64,000 nt of DNA, from NCBI GenBank assembly GCA_963565915.1, contig OY751490.1, positions 3,038,001-3,102,000 on the forward strand. Direction: 5' to 3'. The notes under the pieces were generated by a model. The model was not told the origin of the DNA, did not search any database, and worked only from the letters and a program-made list of their open reading frames with translations. The translations under genes were made by a program, and so were the position numbers. Within the stretch, counting starts at the first letter, position 1; every line of letters starts with the position of its first letter. Positions 37,377 to 47,655 of this stretch are shown one piece after another. This stretch comes from Entoloma clypeatum. Taxonomy: Eukaryota; Basidiomycota; Agaricomycetes; Agaricales; Entolomataceae.

Positions 37377-38699
37377 ATGAACAAAACAAAACAAATGGCT
37401 GCAAGGATATCATGCCTGCCAGTGGTTGCTGCCAAACACCGAGTCCCAATCCTCAAGCTCAAGTCTAGAACTTGCTTCAACGGTCGCAGATTCCATTCCA
37501 GCATCATGTCAGAATCCGAACCGGAAGACAAGAGGATCGTCCATTTATCAGACATCCCAACTGTGGGTGAACTCTACAAGACAGCTGAGCTCAAGGACCC
37601 TGCTCCCGACCAAGTTCGTTACAAAGCGAGTGCATCGCTGCTGGAAAGAATATCACTCTAGTGCGCGTTATCTCGTTCACGTTCTGGAGCACTGCCTGAG
37701 ATCGATGTACAATCAGCCAGGGGGACATCACGCGACTGGAAGTGGACTCAATCGTGAATGCGGCCAACAAGAGTCTTCTTGGTACGCCTATAGCCAGTTC
37801 TCCCCCCCCACTAATTAAGAACCGGGCACACTCATTGACAGGCGGTGGGGGCGGTATGTCCCTACGCTCCCATCTCGTTACTGGCAATTGAGGCTGTAGC
37901 ACCACAGTCGACGGAGCTATACATTCGGCAGCTGGGCCGCATCTGCTCGAAGAATGTAATCGAAACGCCTTATTCGATGCGATTTCTTAATCGTTGACGC
38001 CCCCCCGTAGGCCGAGCGCTCAACGGGTGTGAAATCGGACATTCCAAAATAACCAGAGGTTACGCGCTTCCTGCGTCAGTTTTCATTCTGTCCCATTTTT
38101 TCTTTGCTCCGATGCACCAGTCCTAACCGTCGTCCCCACACATACACCCCACAGCCGTCACGTCATACACACCGTCGGACCTGTCTACTCTCGACTGGAC
38201 GCCGCGGAGAAAGCGAAACAGCTGGCTTCATGTTACAGGACAAGTCTCGAGCTCGCTGTTGAAAACAAGGCGAGGCACATCGTATGTGGCTGTCTCTTCT
38301 GGTCATTCATTATATTGAATTCGACGCCTCGCCAGGCATTCCCATCTGTGTCAACCGGAATCTATGGCTATCCTATTCAGGATGCCACTCATATTGCTTT
38401 GGACGAGGTCAGGCGGTTCGCTGATTCGGAGATAGGAAGCAAGGTATGATTTATCGATGGCATTCCCCCCCCCCCCCCCCCTTCTCCGTTGTACACTGAT
38501 CACCACGATTGTCAGCTCGAGCGAGCTATCTTCGTGGTTTGGAGCGATAAAGACTTGGGTGTTTATCAGTGAGTTGGCTTTGTTGGTTCCTGCGCGTTAA
38601 CCTGATCTATACCGCCCTCGCAGATCCTTGATTCCTGCGTATTTTCCGCCTATATTGGACGTTGAATTTGCACAGCCTGAAGAACCAAGTGAAGAATGA
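37377..38699 (+). CDS. Macrodomain ADP-ribose hydrolase (MACROD-like)
   Basis: Nine exons: 37377-37660, 37717-37781, 37842-37853, 37908-37955, 38011-38074, 38155-38281, 38336-38443, 38516-38568 and 38624-38699, giving 278 aa in phase. After an N-terminal extension comes the macrodomain: [34 protein letters not shown], read through four exons, then HVIHTVGPVY and FPSVSTGIYGYP. These are the ADP-ribose-binding loops of MacroD1/YmdB-type enzymes, which remove mono-ADP-ribose from proteins or hydrolyse O-acetyl-ADP-ribose. The extension is basic and hydroxylated with no acid residue in its first 40 positions (KQMAARISCLPVV...RRFHSS), so mitochondrial import is likely. A later Met in the extension (37507) could give a cytosolic form. 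Exon 3 is 12 nt and codes the Gly run. Intron 7 holds a 17-base C tract. Confidence 0.92.
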
Positions 38700-39415
38700 A
38701 TGTACATATTACTCCCTAGGTCCCGCCAACATACATGGCTTCACTGTATATTCGACCCTCAAGATGAGATCATTACGCATTATTGCTGCCTTTCCTGCTT
38801 TCTGCTATGATATGGGAGATGACGAACTGCGACAACGTCCGACGTTTCGGGTAGCACACACGGCTTCAAGGCACAGCTAGCAATACATATGCGTGGGTGC
38901 CAAGTATTCTCGAGCTCCATGAGGGGTCCGGCTTTTGTCATCATCTATCGTCCCGGGCTGCCCAATGGTAAGAAAAGTTCTCGTCACCTACTGATCATAT
39001 TTCTCCATGTCCTGCAGATTCTCAGATGTCCGATCTCACAATTTTCTAGGCAAACCATTGGAAGGGATGAGCTTTCAGTTGTGTCGATTGGCGTCATTGT
39101 CTTCCAATAACCTTGCACGCCGTGTCAGGCAACGGAAATATGAAGATCTGGTTGGTGTAAACACTGACGCCCTCGACTTCAAACCGCCTTCTGGATGCCA
39201 AAGAAGAAGGGCGAGTAGGCCTCAGAAAAATGCACTCATCACCCAAATGTTTTCCCTATTGTGTGCTTCCAACTCGGGAACGATTCGATAGTATACACAA
39301 ACCGGTCGCCCGACTAGTAATCTTGACCCCTTCCCCCACTATCTAAACGGCGGTAGGGATTGAATATTTGATTGTCACCTTACTTATATGATATGAACTA
39401 CATTTGGAAGGTAAT
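38700..39415. other. Convergent intergenic region, 716 bp
   Basis: Lies between two gene 3' ends. Short open frames exist on the + strand but show no domain, no splice partner and no codon pattern that supports them. I call nothing here. Confidence 0.4.
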
Positions 39416-40699
39416 CTATTCATCTTCTTCTACGTCGACAATCAGTGGGGTGATGCTATCGAACTCTGCCTCCTGTTCTGCAGGCAAGGTCGCGTCCTTG
39501 TTTCGCTCCCCATGGCGATTCCATATGTCGAGATCCATCCCGTAGTAACTGTCCTCCCCAAGATCGTCAGAACTAACGTCGCCGTCCTCCTCGTCAGTTA
39601 TTGAGACTTCGGGCTCATCGACAATAGGGTGAGTGATTTGAGGGTAGCAAGGCGTCCAGTTGAGTGGTCCGCTGTCAAGGAAGTAGCCTATCCTCTCCGC
39701 CAGACTCTCAAACGAACGCCTGATTACCTCGTAGCTGGGAAGCTGATCAAATTTCAGAGAGCGGCTGTAAGTCAGTAGATTGCCGAATTCGTCAGGAAAA
39801 CCGGCAGACAACATTTGACTGGAGGAACCCGATTTCATAAGTCGGACTATCTCCTGCGAATGGAGCGGACACTCCAAGCGGGGGCGAGGTTTCCAAGGCA
39901 GGTTTCCACGGAGAAGATAAAGGGCGACCAGAGCTAAGGACTCAAGATCATCGCGAGGAGCAAGATCTATGTGGTTGTGAATGACACTCCCCTTGAAGAT
40001 GATGTGCAATGTGCACTGACCGACGCCATTGTGAGAATTCAGACTGACCCAGTAAATGGAACCGACCACCCGTCGACGCTCCTTCAATGGATTGTACTTG
40101 GCTGGCTGATCACGCGAAAAGGGTTTGGATATACCGAAGTCGATGATTTTGATTGTTGGTTCATCGCCTAGTGCACAGAGAAGGTTTTCAGGCTTGATGT
40201 CACGATGCACGATGCCCAGCGAATGGATATGCTGCAATCCTGCGAGCTATGAGCGGTTTCAGTACGGCACGAAACCTGTCATCAAAGCCTACGCAACTAC
40301 TTGATTCAAGACGCGAATGACGGTCCTCACCATCACACCCGCGCCCCCCTTCCGCTGCTGCTCTGCTATGCTTGGTCCCAGGAGCTCCATAGCCATGTAC
40401 TCGAAATGCTTCAGTTGACCGTATCCATACACAGCGGGAATAGCCACTGAACCTTGCAGCAATTGCAGCAGACGAATCTCGTGTCGGAGAGTGGGCCGCT
40501 TCACTGTGTTTGAGACACGCGATTTCTTGAGAGCCACCCACCTGCCAGACACTTCTTCGATGGCTGGGTACACGATGCTCTATTCGATGTCCAAGGTGAG
40601 CAATGGGAGCGACGGGACAGATTTGACTCTTGAGCACACATTACCCCCCCTTCCGACCTCGTAAAGCTTGAGCTTGTATCTCAACGCAGCGGGCGACAT
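39416..40699 (-). CDS. CK1-like protein kinase
   Basis: Exons in transcript order 40699-40640, 40579-40301, 40246-40021 and 39966-39416 give 371 aa. Motifs: G-loop GRGGNSIVYPA, catalytic Lys in [28 protein letters not shown], and the CK1 signature [19 protein letters not shown] followed by LRGNLPW. The SIN/APE motif is absent, as in all CK1 kinases. The domain fills nearly the whole protein; a short acidic tail ([13 protein letters not shown]) ends it. The N-lobe is compact and departs from yeast Hrr25/Yck types, so this is a divergent fungal CK1 paralog. The start at 40699 is chosen because the kinase begins right after it; the open frame extends further upstream without homology. Confidence 0.87.
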
Positions 40700-40980
40700 A
40701 TGGACTACGTTCGAGAATGCGGTTTGGGCTGCGACAAGACGAAGAGTGAGCTTCCATCTATAATGAGAAGAAAAACTCCCCTCCCCCTCACGCAATGTCC
40801 CTATCCGACTGGCCTTTGGCGTCATCTCATTCAACTGTCCTCTCATCATCATAAATCTAGTCTTCCGTACAGGCTCTATGATATATGACAATCGATCTAT
40901 CTTACTTGATAAAGTTTGACCCAAGCAGTGCTTGCGTATCAGTGTCTCTCGGTCTATCATTGTCAACTCCTCCCTCCATG

Positions 40981-41931
40981 TCAAATAAAGCGAGTGACCC
41001 ATCTGCCCCCAAGTTCCATGAATATCCGGTCCAATTTAACCTTACGGCCAGCTGCCCAGGCAAAACAACGCCCGATTTCCTCGTCCCATTCTGGATCGAT
41101 GCCACATTCCCGCAATACTACGTCATATCGATAGAGCAGTCTGAACACAGTCTTCAGATACTCACGCAACCGTGGAAGGTCGCGATGTATCTGCGGTAAG
41201 GACGTCGTCATGTCTTTCGGGAAGGCGTTGAGAAATATCTGGTGTGGCAACTGCTGCGCAGGGTAGTCCATGGGATCGGTGAGATCTTTCACCATCATCG
41301 CGTACTCTGGCAATTCTAGATATTCGCCGCCCTCTAACAAGCCCATTGCAACGATGAGGTTGACGAGGAGGTAGACCTGTAGGGCAGACTCAGCGACGCG
41401 GGAGAATCCGAACCAATGGCCCCAGGTGAGATTGCGCAATGTGAGTAGAGGAATTTGGGGGTGACGGGCGAGCATGAGCAGCGTTGGCATCTCATTTTCA
41501 GCAATGAGGATCTTCACAACGTCAGCTAGGCCGCCGTGGCGAGTGTCATAGATGTAGCCTCCGCCGCATCGAGGAATCGCGGCGGCTACCCACCTCTCGA
41601 TGCGCTGGTTTTCCCTCTCCTTCATATATTCCGGGTATCTCTCGCGCATTTCGTCTGAAAACAGCAAGCCGGTCGATGGTATGTCCAAGGAAGCCGCGTA
41701 CTTCGCGCGTTCCGTCTCTGCGAAGGTAATAATAGTCTTTGCAAGAATGCGCTTGAAGTGATTAAGGTCCTGGGCTTGACTAGAGAGGTTGCGCGGGAAT
41801 AGGCCAGTCTTGCGAGGAGTGTAACCAGGGTTGTTGCGCGCAAAATTGAGGTTGGATGCAACGTTATTCCAGGGGATGGTATGCTCTTGATGCATTGGTG
41901 TCCCAGAAGGTATCTGTCGGTTCTCTGGGTT
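40981..41931 (-). CDS. Unknown conserved protein, 5' end unresolved
   Basis: The main exon 41931-40981 codes for 316 residues (304 from the Met at 41895). I do not recognise a domain. It opens with NPENRQIP and IPWNNVASNLNFARNNPGYTPR, then a long mostly helical region with hydrophobic patches (YLLVNLIVAMGLLEGGEYL) and a conserved-looking C-terminal third. The 12 codons before the Met at 41895 look coding and are preceded by an acceptor (AACAG at 41932-41936), and an exon further up (about 41965-42006, LRVPPNRYRYRT) fits in phase. I could not find a start codon that joins it. No signal peptide, no clear membrane segment. Confidence 0.55.
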   Translation of the reverse strand, partial: NPENRQIPSGTPMHQEHTIPWNNVASNLNFARNNPGYTPRKTGLFPRNLSSQAQDLNHFKRILAKTIITFAETERAKYAASLDIPSTGLLFSDEMRERYPEYMKERENQRIERWVAAAIPRCGGGYIYDTRHGGLADVVKILIAENEMPTLLMLARHPQIPLLTLRNLTWGHWFGFSRVAESALQVYLLVNLIVAMGLLEGGEYLELPEYAMMVKDLTDPMDYPAQQLPHQIFLNAFPKDMTTSLPQIHRDLPRLREYLKTVFRLLYRYDVVLRECGIDPEWDEEIGRCFAWAAGRKVKLDRIFMELGGRWVTRFI

Positions 41932-42320
41932 CTGTTAATTAGTACTATAATACTTATTCCCCAAGCTTGACTCACTGTGCGGTACCGGTACCGATTGGGA
42001 GGCACTCTCAGGCTGAACACAACATCGTCAGGACAAATTCATCAGCGCAATCCCCACTTGCATGCCAGCACTTGGAGCAATGGGAGGGAAAGCAGGCAAA
42101 CCTGAGGAGCTGAAAGTTGAAAGGGAGACGCGAGATGTGTTCGATGTGTTTTTCGATAAATGTGACAGATCATAGGAACCTCATCTGCTATTCTCGATAT
42201 CAACGCGATGTCAACTAATCAACGACCTGTGCCCCAAGTGATCCAGCTCTCGGGACGCCGCGGTTGCAGCGGCGAGTACAAGTCAATCTCGATATACTCA
42301 TCGCCGTTCCTCAATCTCGC
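41932..42320. other. Spacer with possible first exons of the unknown protein
   Basis: About 390 bp that should include the promoter and first exon or exons of the gene at 40981-41931 and the 3' flank of the secreted-protein gene. Nothing more is resolved. Confidence 0.35.
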
Positions 42321-43305
42321 CTACAACATTGTCATTCCCGTGAACACCACCGCAAGCCCAGAAACTGCGAGGTTCAGGAAGGGGGCAGAGGACCGTCCGC
42401 TGAGAGCGCCATTCCCAAATTTGGAAGGGGTGGCCTTTGATGATGGCACGCTCGACGGTGTGGGTTTAGGGGAGTTGTACGCGGATTGAACCAGGCCCGG
42501 GGGTATGCCACCATCTATGCACACACGAGACATGTTGGAGCCAAGTAAAACAATGAAGGGAATATCCGAAACTTACTAGCAAAGGAAGCACCACAAGTGT
42601 TTGTCGCATACGCCTTGGCAGCGTCCGGCAGGGCGCCGGGGTTGGTCTGGTTGATGATGGTGTACGCTCCCTTCATGCAGCTTGTGCAGACGACGCTCGA
42701 AGGGAAGCCTTTCTGGAAACCGTTGGTGATAGCAGCGACGTTGGAATCACTCAAGTTCATCGTGCCAACGACCGCTTCCACGTTCTTCAGAGTCTGCGTG
42801 ACACAGTTTGTGCCGCCACTGTTGCGCAGGGGAGATCAGCATAATGGAGAATAGAGGCGCAATAGGAAGAACAAACTCCTTCAAACATACGACATTCCTG
42901 AACGTAGTGTAACTCTGCTTGACAACGTTGACCGTGGTTTGAACCCCAGGCAGCGCCCACTCGGCCGAGCATCCAGCCGTGACGTTGCTAACGAGACCGG
43001 CAAGCGCGTGATCACTGCAAGCGGGTTGTCCGCACATGCCAGATAGCCAAGCGTTGAGTGGACCCGTCACCGAATCCGGGCCATTCCCTGCGCCGATCAA
43101 GATAGGGAGCAGGAGATTGGGGGCGAGGCATTTGGCGATCTCGTGGTTCCTCGCAACGCTCATCAATGTGCTCATGCATCCAATCGAGTATCTGTGGTGC
43201 ATTTTGATCAGGATTGAATCTGTGAGGCTGGAAGATGAAATACACTCACGAGTTCGCAGATACAAAGCCAACCAGGGCAATGATCGTGGTGAGGCGGAAC
43301 ATCAT
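42321..43305 (-). CDS. Secreted Cys-rich protein, probably GPI-anchored
   Basis: Starts MMFRLTTIIALVGFVSA, a clear signal peptide, in exon 43305-43250. Exon 2 begins at 43191. The mature part has regularly spaced Cys (IGCMS, KCLAPN, MCGQPACSD, GCSAEW, NCVTQ, VCTSCMKGA, TCGASF). The last exon (42514-42321) is a Ser/Pro linker ending in a hydrophobic tail (LNLAVSGLAVVF), as for GPI attachment. The pattern resembles basidiomycete cell-surface proteins of the DUF7729 type; that is an impression, not an alignment. The junction near 42830-42900 does not keep frame with any plain GT-AG pair, so one exon edge or one base may be wrong. Confidence 0.65.
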
Positions 43306-43856
43306 GTTTGGGGATCGCAAGGATGGATGAGAGCGAACGCCGTTCAACGGTGTCGGTTGGGTGAGATGTCAAATCTGGGGAACCTTCATTGTCAACGACC
43401 TGCTTTTATCATGAGCTGGTTGAGAATGTGTTTCAGCCCCTTGCATGTCTGGCGTTGAACCGTAATCTTTTGATGCAGACGGAAATTTTTATGATGCCGA
43501 TGGTTGCCAACATTAGGGCACAGAGCAAACAGCCACTATGGCTACAGTAAGTGACTCTGAGCGTCGTGCTAGTGATGCCGTGGTGATCAGGATGAGGATC
43601 GATGAAACGTGACGACGTCTGACCAGGATGGTGCATCCATCACAAATGGCTTGGGTATATGTAGTCGACGATTCAGTCAGACCGTTTGTTCGCAACTGCG
43701 AGAGACACTTTGTAAGAGGCGCACGACGATTGGTGGCAAATGGGCTACCGGGGAACCCGTTGTCCGATTGAATAACGTTTACTTTCGCGTTTCCAGAGAT
43801 GGGGCATCGATAACTGCAGCAAGAGTAGATTTTCACCCCACACCGAAATAAATCCA
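43306..43856. other. Intergenic region, 551 bp
   Basis: Promoter side of the secreted-protein gene and 3' flank of ECO1. Small open frames on both strands have no supporting features. Confidence 0.35.
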
Positions 43857-44941
43857 TCACTCTTCATAAATGCGAACGCGACCCCCTCCCCAATGCGTCA
43901 TAACAGCCCTGCCATCTCCCGTCGGCTGCGTGAACGCCACCTGGCCTTTCCGGGGATCCAAGGGACACCCGTGTATAAACGTCTTTGCCGCGGCACTCAA
44001 CAAATGGCTCGCGATCCCCTGTCTGCGATGCGTGGACGGCACAAACAGACGTGGTATCCCGAGGGGCGTTGAGATCGGTGCCGGGTGACAAAAGAGGCCT
44101 GTGCTGGTATCGACTGCAACAAGTGTACCGGTTGGCGGTGGGGGAGGCGCATCTGCTGCCTCTGCCAATGATTGGGATGCCAATTCGCATTCGGCAGGGG
44201 AAGCAATCTCCATTGCGGTGGATATCCTCTGGGCGATGACGCAGCCTGCTATCTTTTCACGTGAGGAGCTTGTTGAGTATGAAGACGGGAGGAGGAACAA
44301 ATATGCTTTTGAAGCGTGGAGTGTTGCAGGGCTGAGAGGCGGGGAGGAGAGAGTTAAGTTGATCGTCTCCAATAAGGATGTCAGCTAAGTGTATATTGAG
44401 TACCGCGTATCTCTGAGTAACGCATGAAATCGCATACCTTGGATCCCATTTTACCGCCAACCTCTGCTCTAAAGCAAATGATCCTTCCTTTCGACCCATC
44501 CTTCAGCTTCACACCACTGGATACCTGAACCAAGCCGCTCTTCAAACCCTCCTTCTCCTCCTCGCGTCCCCATTCCATCCCCTTCTGTATCCTGGCGCAC
44601 TGAGTCCGATGCAGTCTTTCATCATCCGGCGCGCCTTTCGTGAACGTCAAATTGCATTGATGGCAAGTCTTCAGGATAGTCTGGTCGATACAGAAATGAA
44701 GCTGCGTGAGGTTTTTCTGTTTCTCCTTAGAAGGTAGGTTTTCTTTCGATTTGTGTGATGTTTTGACGCGCTTTGGGGGAGGCGTCGCGTCGTCGAGGGA
44801 CAAATTCGATGAGTACTCGCGGAGAAGGCGCTTTCGCTTCGGTGGGGAGTCTTCTGAGATGGGTGAAGAGGGTGGTGGGCGTGATTGAGATGATTTCTTT
44901 GAGCCGTAAGTGCGAATGACCTTGGTGGTGGTGGTCGACAT
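43857..44941 (-). CDS. ECO1: Cohesin acetyltransferase Eco1
   Basis: Two exons, 44941-44438 and 44366-43857, join in phase to 337 aa. After a basic disordered N-terminus comes the zinc finger of the Eco1/ESCO family (LHFCIDQTILKTCHQCNLTF, then PDDERLHRTQCARIQKGMEW). The acetyltransferase domain has the acetyl-CoA loop RRQGIASHLL and the C-terminal family signature DPRKGQVAFTQPTGDGRAV and WGGGRVRIYEE. Eco1 acetylates Smc3 during S phase to lock sister-chromatid cohesion, in the nucleus. The finger ends H-x3-C and not H-x3-H. HTS1 ends 112 bp upstream on the same strand. Confidence 0.93.
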
Positions 44942-45053
44942 GATGCAGGATCTGACTCAGCGAGGCATTACTCATCGAAGGACGCGTTGTGGACGTCTAT
45001 TTGGTCGACGCGCCTTCACGTGAACGCAATCATATAATTAAAAAAATAATAGT

Positions 45054-47282
45054 CTACACCCATTTCCCAGAGGACCACCCGATTAATGTCGGCGTTTTCT
45101 GCAGAAACTCCACTAGCCCGTCCCGCTTCACCTGTGTCCCCTTGTCCCCAGAGTCGGCGGTAACCTTCACCTTCTTCCCATCCTCAAGTTTCCACTTTTG
45201 CTCCTTCACCGTAACTAGCCCGTCTTTAAGCTCGTCCGCACCAAGAATAATTGCAAACGGCACTTCATCCTTCTCTCCAGCCGCGAACTGCGTAGGCAGC
45301 TTTGGCTTTTTCCTGGCCAAAAAGTCCGTCTATAAAGCCAGTCAGATCCCATCTCGCACGGGAAGTGGACAACTTGAACCTTGATCCCTGCTTCCCTCAA
45401 CTCCTTCACGAGCTTGACACGTTCCTCGAGCAGCCCATCCCCTGCGGCCATGACGTACGCCATGGTCTCTTTGCTTCTCATACCATTCTCCTCCCACTTC
45501 GGCCATAACAGCGCAAACACCCGGTCCAAGCCAATGCTCACACCTACGCAGGGTAGATCTTGGGCCTTCTTACCCTCCGCCGCGGCTGCGGAGCTGAACA
45601 ACCCCACTAGCCCGTCGTACCGCCCACCAGCCGCGATGGACCCAACGCCCATCTGCGATTCATCGATTTCTTCCTCTTCACCATCTGCTGTCTTGGGCTT
45701 CTTTGCGGGTTTCTTCGACAATGGTGCTGCGGCGTCTGGAGAACTGTCCGCCGATGCCACGGCATTTGGGGCTATGAAACCAGGAGGTGCGGAAGCCTCT
45801 ACGACCACCTCGTAAATGATACCGGTGTAATAGTCCAACCCTCTAGCGAGCGACATGTCGAAGGAAATCTACGCATTTGTCATTATACATCTTCTGACAA
45901 TAGTTGGACATTACATACCTTGTCCAAAACGTTGTATGCGCGAAGAAGAGTAAAGAGGAGGTCCATCTCAACCAAGCCGTCCTTGGCACTCTTGTTCGCG
46001 GTTAAGATGCTATCAGCATTGAGCTTTTCAAGAAGCTCGGGTCCCCCTGGAAGACTGTATCATGAATATATGCGCATCTATGCATTGAGGACCCACCTTT
46101 ATGCTTCACATAGTCACCGATTTTATCAGCGATCGCCGGATCCAGGCCCTTCTCCTCTATCATTTCTTTCTTCACATCGGACCATGGGAGCTAGATCCAC
46201 CCTTCAGTTTGACATTAGATGAGATAACGAGTATCAGACGGACCTTGTCTAGTTTATCGACTGCAGAAGATATCATTCGAATCTTGTCCGAGGGAACACC
46301 ACAAACTTCAAATATGCCGTCGAGAATCTTCCTGTGGTTGAGCTGCAAAAGTTTCATAAAAAAGCCGTTGCAACCACGAAGATCCACAAACAGCCCACCT
46401 TTATTGTGAATTCACCGACATCAAGCTTGGTAAAGATCATGCAAACCAAGCTGATGATTTCAGCATCAGGAATCATGGGATCCCAACTTCCCGAGATATC
46501 AAAATCCTACAAAGCAACACCTGCCCTTCAATACCTTCAGATAACCAAGAAAAACAAAAGGCGACTCACAGCCTGCGAAAATTCTCTCATCCTTCCCTTC
46601 GACATCACAGGATTATCCCTGCGATACACCTTCCCCACCTGCCACAGCTTCGAATGGGTATTATTCCCTCCCATCATCGCCAAATACCGCGCCAGCGGCA
46701 CCGTATGGTCATATCGCAACGCAAGCTGCTCCCCGCCTTGATCCTGCAGATCGAAAATGAGCTTCGCGTCCTCGCCGTACTTACCCGCGAGGATGTCCTT
46801 CCGCTCAAAGACGGGAGTATCGAGGCAGCTCCCGCCGTAGGTCGTGAAGCACTCCTTGACGACCCGCTCGATGTGCTCGCGACAGTACATCTCGGCGGGG
46901 GAGTAGTCGCGCGTGCCCTAAAGGAAGGAAGTCTGGATATTGAGTAAAATAAATTTATATGGGCGATGGAGCATGTTACCTTGGCTGTCTTCAGCATGAG
47001 ACGGTCGCGCTTCTTACCACCGTCTTTGGAGGCTGCGGCGCCTTTGGCGAGTGCAAGTGATTTTTGGAGATCGCCAAGCTTCTTCTTGGCGTCGTCGAGA
47101 ATGTCTGCAGCAGCGTTCTGTTTACGCAGATCATTGAAACGGGTGCGCTGTTGGTCAAGTTCGTGTTGGATAACATCTAAGTTAAGGGTGGCCATGTTTT
47201 TGACACAACGCGAGGGAGAGGATGAAGAGGGAAATGGTGATCGATGAGCGCGGAATGCAGCTCGCACCGCCAGTAAAAACAT
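45054..47282 (-). CDS. HTS1: Histidyl-tRNA synthetase, cytosolic and probably mitochondrial
   Basis: Eight exons: first exon ends at 46980, then 46917-46570, 46506-46399, 46342-46244, 46190-46097, 46046-45919, 45868-45380 and 45329-45054. It gives 614 aa from the ATG at 47282, or 585 aa from the ATG at 47195. Class II motifs: [12 protein letters not shown] and [11 protein letters not shown] (motif 2), the HisRS signature [15 protein letters not shown] and AAGGRYDGL, and [13 protein letters not shown] (motif 3). A WHEP-like coiled N-terminus (about 60 residues) and an anticodon-binding domain frame the core. The upstream start adds 29 residues ([15 protein letters not shown], Arg-rich, no acidic residue), typical of a mitochondrial presequence. 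Yeast HTS1 makes both forms from two starts, which supports this reading. The insert before AAGGRYDGL is acidic and not conserved. Confidence 0.95.
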
Positions 47283-47293
47283 TCCGCCGAAAT

Positions 47294-47339
47294 CTTGATC
47301 AGGCGGCGTGACTTGTCTTGATCAGGCGGCGTGACTTGT
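47294..47339. repeat. 23-bp tandem repeat, two copies, in the HTS1 promoter
   Basis: Units at 47294-47316 and 47317-47339 are identical, each containing GGCGGCGTGACTTG, and a third unit starts (CTTGAT) before it breaks off at the TGACTCA site. The array is 12 bp upstream of the upper HTS1 start codon. Confidence 0.9.
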
Positions 47340-47344
47340 CTTGA

Positions 47345-47351
47345 TGACTCA
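47345..47351. promoter_or_regulatory. Gcn4/Cpc1-type site (TGACTCA) upstream of HTS1
   Basis: A perfect TGACTCA lies 62 bp upstream of the upper HTS1 start and 149 bp upstream of the lower one. Gcn4 and its filamentous-fungal equivalent Cpc1 bind this heptamer to switch on aminoacyl-tRNA synthetase and amino-acid genes under starvation. Location makes function plausible; binding is not shown. Confidence 0.55.
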
Positions 47352-47377
47352 GTGCGAGAAAACAAAAGCTTTTTCTT

Positions 47378-47466
47378 TGCATTAAGAGGGAATCGAACCC
47401 CCGGCGGGTCGAAACTCAGGAACTCGTACATGGCAACGACCCAGGTTACCACTACCCCATTAATGC
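47378..47466 (-). tRNA. tRNA-Gly (GCC) with an 18-nt intron
   Basis: Folds by eye: 7-bp acceptor stem GCATTAA/TTAATGC, discriminator A, D stem GGGT/ACCT, anticodon stem GGTCG/CGACC, and T arm with GGTTCGATTCC. The anticodon loop is T-T-GCC-A-T, and the GCC (47434-47432) reads Gly codons GGC and GGT. The intron is 47430-47413, right after position 37, the standard place for nuclear tRNA introns. It contains no CCA, which is added after transcription. Confidence 0.93.
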
Positions 47467-47655
47467 ATGTGGTCTATGCTACGAAGGATCTATAAGTGTG
47501 AGGTCATGGTGGCTGAGGCCGACCTTTTTTTATCTTTCTGCAGAGGAAACCGTTGGTGTTGATAAAGGGCCATGGAAAATTAAGCAGGCGGCACTCGATG
47601 TGATCAGAGCGTCAATAAAAGAATCCATACATTATACATCGTCTTGTTAGGGAAA

